The notes under the pieces: model-generated
Told to the model about the DNA's origin: nothing
What the model saw: the letters and a program-made list of their open reading frames with translations, nothing else
Database searches by the model: none
Program-made: the position numbers and the translations under genes
In this document: positions 47,581-58,298 of the stretch, piece after piece
How positions within the stretch are numbered: position 1 is the stretch's first letter
How the letters are laid out: each line of letters starts with the position of its first letter
Assembly (NCBI GenBank): GCA_013397935.1
Contig: VZRN01001317.1
Location: forward strand, 2,275,606 to 2,339,605
DNA: 64,000 nucleotides
Source: Dasyornis broadbenti
Lineage: Eukaryota > Chordata > Aves > Passeriformes > Dasyornithidae
Direction of reading: 5' to 3'

Positions 47581-50500
47581 ACACTTTCTTTTCTGTAGAG
47601 GTTGGCAAACTGAGCTAGCGCTCCTGTGTGTTTCCTGAGTCCTTTCCAAAGGTAGATAGAGCCAGAATCACATCAGAATAGTAATCACAGCAATCTTTAC
47701 TGGAGACAATTGCCAGGCTTTATGGGGCTGATTAGAGACAACAGCTCTGAAACACATCGTGCACATACTCAGGAGTTTATGAACAATGAAAATCATTGTG
47801 CATTACACTCACAGCACAGTGTCATTGCAGGATAGCATTGCAAAGTAGGGATTCTCTTAAAAGTGAAGGTTCAATCATTTCTTTCTCAGCATTTAAGGCA
47901 TTTTGACATGTAAACCAGCAGTATGGCTGCTGGGACATATTGGGAATGTTGCTGCACAGCTGGCACAACATGCAGAGCTTCTCAGGAAGAAATAGGGACT
48001 TTGTTTCCATCAACTTTTGGCAGTACTGTTTACAGCTATCCTTTTCTTTAGGGGACACTCTAATTTTTATCATTAGCCGAAATAATTCCTGTATTGTAAC
48101 AGTGGAGGGCTGGTGGCTGCAGGAGTCTCACTGAGAATGCTGATCCTCTCGTGTATTTGCTGATGTGCTCCTAATTCAGCTGGGTACTGTGCGAGGTCTC
48201 AGATTATTTCTGTTTTCCAAGTTTTATGTTTCTAAATGTTCAGAAAGCAACAAACAGGGAAAGAAAAGCCAATTTAACCATGCTCCTCTTGCCTCAAGGT
48301 ATTTTCATCCCAGCACAGACCACGGGAAAGCTGGTGTTTTTCTCTAGGGAACACAGTGGTATTTTTGTTTCCTGAAGCATCTCTGTCTTTAGTCTCTTCT
48401 GAGCAAACCAGATGTAGCACCAAGATCTGGATTCACACGGTCCACTAATCCACCAAGATCCTGCATTGAATTTTATTGAACTGATTATTTGCTAAAGAAA
48501 AGGAGTGATTCAGTTATTCAAAGATTGCTGTTAGGCAATGGAAAATGCATGTTCTCTCCCAGATGCTTTGATGCCCACATGCAGATTGATTTTTAAGACC
48601 CCTAAAAATACAGATTGTGAAGTTACAGTAAATTGAGAATGTTCTGTCAGTTATTTGTTAGACACACAGCTGGCTGGTGTTTGTGTTAGCTTATGATCTG
48701 CTTTATTACAAACTTGCAAACTCTTTTTATTGTAACCAAAATCTTTTAGAAAAGCATTTTTCAGGCTTGATGAGCTAATTAGGCTGATATAAAATTACTG
48801 GCTTATATGTCATACCCTTGAAACTTTTTATGCCTGATATACGTGTTTAAATGGACAGTATTTGTATGGGGTGCCTTATAACTAAAGGGTGGCTAAATTA
48901 ATCCTGGAATCTTAGTAACTTGGGTGGCAATTTAAGTATGGGTTAATGCACGATAGGGCAAAAATGAAATTATAAATGTTTTCTGACATGACAGTTTTAA
49001 TACAGGAAAATTTTGTCTTGATGACATTTTTCGATTCCTTCTTTTGTCACAAGTATCTTAAATAAATAAGCTTTATTTGGAACAGGTTTAATTTGGGAGT
49101 TTTCACATTCTGCTTCAATATCTTGTAACTATAATACAAATTTACACTGGTCCATTCATTCTTTCTCTCTCACATGCAGCCTGACCTCACATAAACTTAC
49201 GTAAACAGAGAAATTACTTGTGCCAGCAAACCTACTGTAATTTGAGGCTGTTAAAATAGAGGTTAGAATCTGGCCACGAGTATAAATAGAATGTAATCTA
49301 ATTTCCCGAGGTCTGCAGATTCAGTAACTTTTGATATTTATGAATTCAAACTCCAGCATTGGTTTATGCTGACATGCACCTGCTTGATGCAGCTGAAAAA
49401 CGGGTGAAGGAAAATTTTTGAGAGGAAGGGATGTCCAGCTTAAGACTGAGTGTGGAGCTAGGGCTTTGAAAGTGAATCCTTTGTTTCTAACACTCCCCAT
49501 CCCATCCCTTGCATACATACCTCTGCCCCTACTTTGTGTGCATATAGTCTAGATATTTCTTCTTCATATCTTGAAAAGAAACTGTGAAATTTAACTTGTT
49601 AGAGAACATTTTTGCCTTTTGAAGAAAAAAACATCAAAACCACAACATCCACCAAAATTCTCCCCACTGTCCAGTGTGCTGTCTAGCAGGAATGGCTTTA
49701 GTTAATTATACAATGCCATTTTTGCTTTCTCAGATTCCTCCCTGCTGCAGTGAGCACAAGGACATTAGTGTGGGGGAAAGCAGCCCTGGCCAGGTAGAAC
49801 AGGGGTCTGTGGTTTTCACCTCTTTGTCCCTGGATGTTATCTTTTGGCTCTGTACTCAGCAAGAGTCATGATGGACAGCCAGCACTCACCTTTGCATCAC
49901 AACAGACGCCACCAGAGCTGAACTAATCCAAATGTGATGGGGAGAGAGTGGAGGAAAGATTAAGGAGTCTGTGATTTGGACTCCAGGCTGTGAAATGGAG
50001 CCCATGTCATGTGCTCACAGTAGTCCTTCCATCAGTTCATTGACAGCCTGCAATATCCTTCAATGGCCAAACACCTTGCAGACATTTCTATTTGTTGAAC
50101 CAGCCATGCAAAACACAAAAAATTAATCTGTTACAGAAACTTAATTATAGGCAATTAGGTGTCTGTTCTGTCAGTAAATGATAATAGTGTTAAAAAAGAT
50201 AACCACTGTCATATAGTCATGATTGCATTTTATGCCTTAAACTCCATTTTCAAAGGGAAATATAAGTTTTTTATCTGTTTTATATGGTTCTGTAAATTTT
50301 CTGCTGTGGTTGCATGCAGTCATCAGGTTTGCCATTGCCGAGCTCTGCTGTTGCAGTTCTCATTCCAAATGAAGAGAGCACAAATTGCTGACTTGAGCAA
50401 TGCGGTGTTTCTGAAGTTTGAAGGAGTAAATCTCACTCGTGTAATTATCTTTCACTGTTGTAAGACCGAGTAAATCATGACTCTGCCATACTCAGCACGA

Positions 50501-53500
50501 TGTGTGAGATAGCTTTCATTTTGCCTGATGATGGGGAAAGACTAAAAGTTTCTGCAGCTTGTGCTGTGGAGCTGAGCTCTCTGTCTTGGTGCCATAACTC
50601 ACACGCTTGAACCTCAGAGAAAGCAGAGAATGCATGCAGACACCACTTTCCAGAGTTACTGGGAATGCCTCCCTGCACATGACCTGAACTTTTTCAGTCC
50701 ACAGTGGCTCAAAAAACAAATGAATCCCATTTGCTGGCAAAAGCCAGCCTGGGTGAAATAGCAAGCATGGAATCAAGTACACTGGAATTAATATCAGCGC
50801 TTTCCGGCATCAACTAAAACATGGTCAAAGAGACTGTCATTGCTTTTAATTAAGGCTAGATAGGATATGTGGGTGGGTTAAATATGTGTCTATTGGGAGA
50901 CTGTGCATGCAAAAAATAACTGGTGTTTCTAGGAGACAAGGTATAAATTATGAGAAATAAAGAAATGTCGTTACCATTTGTAGATGTGAACCCAGTTAAA
51001 GAAAAATACCTTGCATGAAAAAATAACTGAAGTCATCTGAAGTTTGCAGAGAACCAGTAACAGTATTTCTGAGTCCTGTGACTTGCAACGTGTCCATTTT
51101 TAAGTACTGGAATAAATGGGGTATGGAATGGATAGTTCTAAAGAATATATTCATTAAGAAGTTGTAATGCAAATGTGAATTAATTAATGAAATGAATAGT
51201 TGTTAGTAATGATTTGGGAGGCGATGATCACTTTGGATTAAGACAGGAATAGAACGACTCCTGACAGAACCCGCCCAGCTGGTGTCTTTGGTTGCTGTTT
51301 GCTGATTGTACCTTTCTGTAGACTGTGGGCAGGCAAGTTGTGACTGAACCTGAATGCTTTCCACAGCAGAAAAAAAATCTCTCATTACTGAGATCCAAGA
51401 TTGCCTGATGAGTTCATTTTTCCTTTCACTTGAGTGGTTTTCCATGGGGTGTAAAAAATAATAGAGCTAATACTGTACTAAACAGAGGAGAACTACACAA
51501 CTGTACAGTTAAATTTCTGATCTCTTAGTACCTCTTGGAAGATTTGCCTACTTTACAGTGTTTTACTAAAAGGCACAATTGATCTTTTGAGTGATATCAT
51601 TGTTCTTAATATAGCCATATGAAGCCAAGTTACAAGTGGGTTTTATACACGTATTTCCTATATTTAAGACATCTCTTTACTTTCTCCTGAAGCACTAGTG
51701 ATGGTTGAAGAAAAAGATGCTATTCCCTCTTCCTGTTTTCATAATCAAAGCTGGAGTTTTGGATACAAGGCAAATCATACTTGTCAGGCACTTGGAATTC
51801 AGAGGTAACCAAGTCTCCACACCCGTTCACCTTAGGGAAAATAGTTAATAATATGAAAAGAGATGAAATGTAGGACTGAAGCAGTCACTTTCTATCACTT
51901 TCTATCCCCATGAGACAGACAGTTGGATAGATAGTACTTAATTCATTCCTTTAAACGTAGAAGAGTTTTAATTTTAATTGCAAGAGGGTGGTGCTGCTCC
52001 TCTCAGTCAATATCTGAGTCACGTTCTGCGTGACAAGGGGACAAAATCTGAAGTACCTAATATCTGAAAATAGCAGCCGTGCCTTAAATTAGAGTCAAGG
52101 AATGGGATGGGAGTTGCTTTTCTGGAAGAATGTATTCATAGATAAAGCTGAGATGTATGACTACCACTAACACAGAGATAAAGCTACAGTTTAGATCTCT
52201 TTAGAAATTAAATATGGCATTTATGCATGTATGAATCAGAAGGCACATCTGAATGTGTCAAACTTCCATCAACTATCATTAGGGTTTTACAACTTCTTTT
52301 TTTTCCCCCCCAAGTTTTCTGGCTTTTGTTCATATTTGCTCAGCGTAGGAGCGATGGGCCCTTGACAGCAAGTGTTGGCTTCATTTCTGCTCAGTTTTCA
52401 GCTTCCTGAGCAGAGAGCCTTTTATAGACTGTGACACAATTGTTAATTATGAGTGCTGCTCTGCTCATGCTTTGGAATACTAGTGGGAAGACTAAGGCAT
52501 TCAGAGAGACATAAAACTGGCCCACCTTGCGTCAACGTGGCATAAAAAGATCAGATTTGGGAAGTCAAACTCTTGAATTCAGTGACATTTGGAGGCGTCC
52601 AAGTCTGTATTTCTGGCTCATGTATAATTAAGTAGCAAAGACAGGCTTGATTTTGCAAGGTGCTCTCCGATATCCTGAGCTTTCTGGCAGGTGGAATTTT
52701 GTTCCACAAATTGTATTTTCATACCTCTTTCTCGTCAGGGAAACCTTACAGATTCAGGTTATGGAAAAGTTTTAGTGAGTCCGCTCCCAAAGTCCTCCCT
52801 AGGGAGGGATTGCAATGAAATGACAAAGACACACAGGGGCTGGGAATGAGAAGGACTACGCAGATGATCCACCCAGAGCTGGTGAGAGGCACAGGGAAGT
52901 GACCAAGAGCAGCAGGAGCAGCAGCATGGGCAGTGTAGCTCTGCATTCAGAGGTGACCCTGGTGCTGAGCACGATCCACTCTTGTTGCCCAAAATCCTCA
53001 CACCCCAGGGAGGAGCTGCACTGTTCAGTTCTCCATCACAGAACAGCCACAGCCTGTGGTTGTCTGATGCCTCTCAAGCAAAATCAGGTGCCCTGACATT
53101 TTTTTTATGCAATACCTGCTGAGAGGCACAAAATAAACACAAACGAATAGCAGATATTGTTTGTTGTGTGCAGTGTCAGGAAAACAATCAGCACACTGCT
53201 TTAGTCCAGTTCTGTCTTGGATTTCAGCTCCCAGATAAACACAGCTTTGCATTCAAAGTCAGTATTTAGCACAGCTTGAAAAGTGGGCTTGTTTATTTTT
53301 AGTGTTTTGAAGGATCAGCTCTCAGACAAATCATTTTTCACATAAACCAACTCATAAATTCCTAGGATGCTATCTCAGTCATCCCAAATATGCCAAATAA
53401 GTGAAGGTCACACAGTGTAAATCGAAGCTGTACAAGTTTGCCTACTGGTTTTTATGTTTGTATGCAATGGAAGGAAAAGATTGTTTTGTTTTTTTTTCCC

Positions 53501-54187
53501 CCTAAGCTGCTTTTTCACTCCACCTGCAACCCTTAAATCACTGAGGGAATACTGTTTCTTTAATGAATAACTGGTGTTTGTGGGTAATGCCAATTCACTT
53601 TGAACTAGGAGGAGAGTCAGTTCCTTCCAGACAAAAATTTTGTAAGAAATGCAAAATGGATTGTCATCATCCAAAAAAAAAAAAAAACCAAAACCAAAAA
53701 AACCCAGACAACAAAACAAAACAACCCCTTGGTGTTCAGTTGTTTTATTCATGTTGTGAAATTTAAGGGAAAACAGCCAAAAAGCAACAACAACAACAAA
53801 ACTCCAAACAAACAAAATAAACCTCCACAACTCTCCCAATTCAGCAACTGGAAGTCCCCAGTAGTTTTGAAAAAATGACAATGTACATTTTCTTTTTCTG
53901 CCAAAATTAGTCTATATCATTGCCAACCACAAACTCAGCTACTACTGGCAGCTTTGAGTAGCCTATTCAAATTACCAAACCTTTAAGTGATAAGGATGTC
54001 CTGTATTATCTGCTTAAGTCATGCAGTAGCTCTTAAAAGAGTTTAAGTGATCAAGCACGTCAGAAATTTCTTGCAATGAATTGACATACCACAAAATTAA
54101 TTGACATCCTAAACTGCAGCCTTTCTAAGCAGTTAAACAGTGGACAGAATTAAAGTTTCTAATTTGGAAAGGCCTCTCATTGCTGAG
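47581..54187. other. single-copy non-coding DNA, no gene seen
   Basis: No exon or transposon recognised in about 6.6 kb. The 157-codon frame at 53408-53881 (minus) runs through T/A-rich tracts (53488-53502, 53673-53726, 53781-53823), which explains its Phe/Val/Lys bias, and is not considered coding. Other frames are up to 104 codons with no motif. Confidence 0.55.
53673..53823. repeat. A/C-rich low-complexity tracts
   Basis: An A run with CCAAAA and ACAAA units at 53673-53726, then CAA and CAAA units at 53781-53823, separated by about 55 unique bases. It is simple sequence of the CAA/CAAAA type. Confidence 0.75.
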
Positions 54188-54295
54188 TGCTGGAGCACTG
54201 TGCACAGCTTGGGGCTCTCTGGTGGGGGAGAGAGGGAGCTGCTGGAGGGGCTGTCAGGGGGATGAAGAGATTGGAACATCTGGGAGGAAAGACTG

Positions 54296-54296
54296 N
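54296..54296. other. single ambiguous base (N)
   Basis: One undetermined base sits exactly at the left boundary of the GAAGA array, where an assembler or polisher would lose register. It makes the array length uncertain. Confidence 0.95.
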
Positions 54297-54634
54297 AAGA
54301 GAAGAGAAGAGAAGAGAAGAGAAGAGAAGAGAAGAGAAGAGAAGAGAAGAGAAGAGAAGAGAAGAGAAGAGAAGAGAAGAGAAGAGAAGAGAAGAGAAGA
54401 GAAGAGAAGAGAAGAGAAGAGAAGAGAAGAGAAGAGAAGAGAAGAGAAGAGAAGAGAAGAGAAGAGAAGAGAAGAGAAGAGAAGAGAAGAGAAGAGAAGA
54501 GAAGAGAAGAGAAGAGAAGAGAAGAGAAGAGAAGAGAAGAGAAGAGAAGAGAAGAGAAGAGAAGAGAAGAGAAGAGAAGAGAAGAGAAGAGAAGAGAAGA
54601 GAAGAGAAGAGAAGAGAAGAGAAGAGAAGAGAAG
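54297..54634. repeat. (GAAGA)67 pentanucleotide microsatellite
   Basis: An uninterrupted pentamer array of about 67 units without a single visible substitution. Its purity shows recent expansion or homogenisation. One strand is pure purine, so it could form a triplex or pause polymerases. The Arg/Glu/Lys-rich (plus) and Ser/Leu/Phe-rich (minus) frames over it are translation artefacts. It lies within a CR1 element (54188-54765). Confidence 0.97.
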
Positions 54635-55150
54635 GCTCAGGAGGCAGGGAACTCATGAATGGGGGCAAATATCTGCTGGGAGGTGTAGAAAGGACAGAGC
54701 CAAGTTCTTTTCAGTTATGTCCAGTGAGAGACCAGAGGCAGTGGGCATGAACTGAAACACAGTTTCACAGACCTGAAGTTTCACAGAGCTTGATCAAGAC
54801 TTTACTGCTTTGGAAGTAATGGATTATTTCAAACAACAGTACTTCTTTTTTGGTTGTTTAAAGATTTCTCGGTCTCTAAAATGACACCTTGATTTATGCC
54901 CCTACATTCCTGCGGCTTACTGCAAAATATTTATCTAATCAATTGTGAGACTGTCACAGAGGAAAAGTCAAGTGCCTATTTAGAATGCAAATTGGTATAA
55001 ACTAAAGGCTCTAGTGTTTGTGTGTCTGCTGCAGCATTCTGACCCCTTTTGTGTAAGTAACATTTGATGATGCTGAATATTTAATTACATACTGTGCTAA
55101 GTGACTGATTATAGTGATTGAGGCCTTTTTCTATTGCACATTAATAACAT

Positions 55151-55176
55151 GGGGTGAAATTCTAATGTTTCACCCC
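55151..55176. repeat. perfect 9-base inverted repeat with 8-base loop
   Basis: GGGGTGAAA (55151-55159) and TTTCACCCC (55168-55176) are exact complements around the loop TTCTAATG. It is a short hairpin in unique sequence; no T-run follows, and it is much too short for a microRNA precursor. Confidence 0.85.
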
Positions 55177-58050
55177 AGGTACATGCAGAACTCAGCGATC
55201 TGAAGTTTAGTCTAAAACTGGTCTTAATATAATTGCAAGTGTGAAGGTTATTTTTTTTACTCTTTGAAGCATTTGGGGGCAATTTAAAGATTGAGCTCCT
55301 GTATTTCTGTTAGGCAGTTCCAAGTATGTCTTTCCAATATGTCGGCTCTTACAAGTAGAGAAAGTTGTGATTTCTCTTCTGATTACTTTAGCATCATGAT
55401 TTCTCTGTGATTGCTAGCTGTCCTTATTTTATAGTTGTTAACCACAGCTACAAGTGAATGGAATACATCCCTTAAAATGTCTCCCTGAGAAAGTATGCCC
55501 TCCTCTGCACCAGCCATTGTCTTCCAGTTCAAAAAATTTTCAGTCATGAGGCAAGATTAGCACTTTTCAGAATCCCCAGGTCTGAAGACAACTGGAAGAA
55601 TTCAGATGTATTTTCACACGTTTGATAAGATTAAACTGTACTTTAGTGGAGATCAAAAATTGAAGCCATGGAAAACACTTGTAGTCATTTTAAAACTGTT
55701 GTTTATACTGTTTTCCTCTGTAACTGCACAGACTCTTTTTGTCAGGCTTTGGGAGGAAAAAAAAAAAGTCTGACTTTTGCTATGGCAACACAGAGGACTT
55801 AGAAAATGATCTCTCAGCATGGAAGAATGATGATTCCTAAAATAGTGTAGGAGCACTGAAAAAGAGCGAGATTCTTTCTTGTGCCAAGGTCTTTTCAGCT
55901 CAGGAATGGGGCTTCTCCCACCAAACTGGCTGTCAGTCTCTCATCATTAAACTTCTTTAAACGTGCAGGAATTTAGAGCCACCTATGCACGGCTGTAATT
56001 TATGAGTGTCTGGCCATTGTCTGCAAGGACCCCTGTATACATCCTGAGCTGTCGGAGTGCGACAACGCTTTCCGCAACTTTAACGCATCCCCAGCCTCGA
56101 AGGGAGGGAGAGGGATAAATAGCAGAGGATGAGGATTCTCTCCCCTTACACTACTGGTTAGCTCCAAACAGCTGAGAGAAGTCTCATGCAAATGAATCTT
56201 TTTAGCCGGATTTAGGTACTTTATGCTTTTCAAAGAACTTTCTGCACAGGTAGAAAATTGATCACAAAGTGCTTGAGGAGGTGGCTGGTTTGCTTCATAA
56301 ATCCAAGCAGCCAATAATTTGTGAACAAAACAATGTCACAAGTCTGTGAGGTGATGTTTAGTAATACAGAATTGGGGTTGCTACCTCTGAAGGTGAATAA
56401 ATCTAGAGGAAAGAAGAGTTGGCAGTAAAGTTTGCAAAGTTCAAGCTAATTACTTCAATGATTTTAAAAATGGCTCTGAAAGAACCCTTAATGATATTTC
56501 CAGTTAATGAGAATGAATAAAACCCTTGTGCCATAATTTTTTTTATTGCTGATATGTGCATTCCTTAACCAAAAAATTAGAATAGAAATAAGAAATACCC
56601 AAAGAGTTTCTTTAATGCAAAACGTGAGTACCAAGGAGGTTTTTTGTAAGGAGTAGTGTCCTCTGCTGCCTTTGGCGAGCATCATATAGGATTTTCAATA
56701 TTTGGAACCAAAATCATGAAATAGCCACTTTCAGAATATCTGCATCATCCAGTCCCTAAACTAGTTGTTCCCTTCATTGTTCTGTACAGTACATCTTGCA
56801 CAACAGATAGTCACACACGGGAGGTAATTAAAGCCAATGCATTGATAGATAGCCAATAGACCAATAAGATCTGTTCTGTATACCCTGGAGTTCCCTGGTT
56901 CTAAGCTTCCGCTTTTGCAATCTCATGTTGTGCAGAATCTCAGAACTTTCTCAGTTTGCTCTTCACCAAAACTCCATCACTGGCTGGTACAAGTTTACAG
57001 GCCATAGTTTCTGCTGCCATTCATGACACTCTGTTTCTAGCCCAAGACGCCCAAGTGTAGAATGGTGTCTCATAGCCATATTCAACCTAGGAGTACTGTG
57101 AGCATTCCTTATTGGTAGAACTTCTTGTTATTTGTTTCCGAGATCAAAGACATATCAGCTGCCTCCCTAGAACCCCACAGACTGCTGGAAGTGAAAACCA
57201 TTCCTGTGTCTTGTTTCTCAAAAGCTGCTTCTCAGCCTTATAGGCAAATGCACATATATGAAAGAATCCACTGACCCATTCATATGCACGACACACTGAG
57301 GTTTTTGTGTTTGCAGTGATGTTACTCTGATGTACATGAATAAATATCCTTCGCCTACAAGAAAGGTTGCTCAATGTATTTTTGGAGCTGCTAGGTTTTG
57401 TCCTGCCTTTGCTCTGTGGCTGCTCCAATATTATCTGAAGTGATTCAGACCTGCACCTACTGTACATTTAACTCACCTGACAGTTGACATAACCCACAGA
57501 ATTATTATTATTCAGACCCATGGATTCAATCAATGACTTTCAGCCTCTGTTTTTAAATGAATGAATGCTTCATTCTGTGGCTAGAGTCTCCCTCTGAACA
57601 AATCTCTCCAAACACACATATCCCATGTGGAGCTTACAAGTCCTTCTGTTCTCACACAGCTCAGCTATATGAGCTTTCTGTGCTTTACAAACAATTATGT
57701 TAAGTGTGCTTGAGAGTTATGATGGGTCTACCAGTTCTGTGCTTTGATGAGAGTTGTGATTTGTTTTCTTCTTTACTGCTGTATTTGTGTTAGAACTGTC
57801 CCTTGAATGGTTGCAGCTATTTTGACATCTATGGTGCCAGGGTATTTATATAACTTTGAGTAAAGGTATATAATCTCTATACACATAAATTCCTTTATGC
57901 TATTATCACTAAAATGCTGATGCTGGGGGGGAGTTTTGTTCTATTTCATTGCAGGTAAGAAGACAATTTTGTTTGTAGGCAAGATTGTGGCTATCAGTAA
58001 AAGTCAGCATTATTAAAAACTGTGTACTAGAAATTGTTTGCCATTAGGAA

Positions 58051-58071
58051 GGTGTGTGTGTGTTGTGTGTT
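58051..58071. repeat. GT-rich microsatellite
   Basis: About ten GT units interrupted by one TTG, followed by a T run. Ordinary dinucleotide repeat. Confidence 0.8.
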
Positions 58072-58279
58072 TTTCCCCATCTCTTTACAATTTGCCTATC
58101 TGTTTGTATTTTATAGCATGTGAGTGTGCAATGCCTCCACTCCTACCAAGACGGGGCCAGTTGTCCCTCTGCAGTCTCCTAAACCAGAATTTATTAATCT
58201 GCTCATCCTTTGTCTTCAGTGTGGTTCTTGCACTATCAGCCTCAACTGAAGCACCAGTATACCATAGGATTCTCTTTAG

Positions 58280-58298
58280 ATATATACATATATATTTA
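58280..58298. repeat. short TATA/CATA simple repeat
   Basis: ATATATACATATATATTT, a short AT dinucleotide run with one C interruption. Confidence 0.7.

Larger units (their letters stand above)
54188..54765 (+). mobile_element. CR1 LINE fragment split by a microsatellite expansion
   Basis: Left flank (54188-54295): GTGCACAGCTTGGGGCTCTC, GAGCTGCTGGAGGGGCTGTC, GATTGGAACATCTGGGAGGA and AAGACTG follow the CR1 ORF2 sequence around 'ctggagagggtcc ... ctggagcatctctcctatgaggaaagactg'. Right flank (54631-54765): GAAGGCTCAGGAGGCAGGGA, AAATATCTGCTGGGAGGTGT, GGACAGAGCCAAGTTCTTTTC, GTCCAGTGAGAGACCAGAGG and GTGGGCATGAACTGAAACAC match the segment just downstream. The CR1 stretch expected between them (about 35 bases, ending GGAGAAGAGAAGGCTC) is replaced by 338 bases of GAAGA repeat. 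The element then fades before its 3' UTR, so the true 3' end is missing. Confidence 0.87.

Noticed and set aside
53408..53881. 157-codon minus-strand frame with apparent membrane segments
   Set aside because: The hydrophobic stretches come from A/C- and A-rich low-complexity tracts on the opposite strand; there is no motif and no splice context.
54177..54755. Three long frames (163-191 codons), Arg/Glu/Lys-rich or Ser/Leu-rich
   Set aside because: They are direct translations of the GAAGA microsatellite in several frames on both strands; period-5 repeats without stops always give such frames.
57940..57965. CATTGCAG/GTAAGAAG, back-to-back acceptor- and donor-like signals
   Set aside because: They leave no exon between them, and no partner exon is visible nearby.
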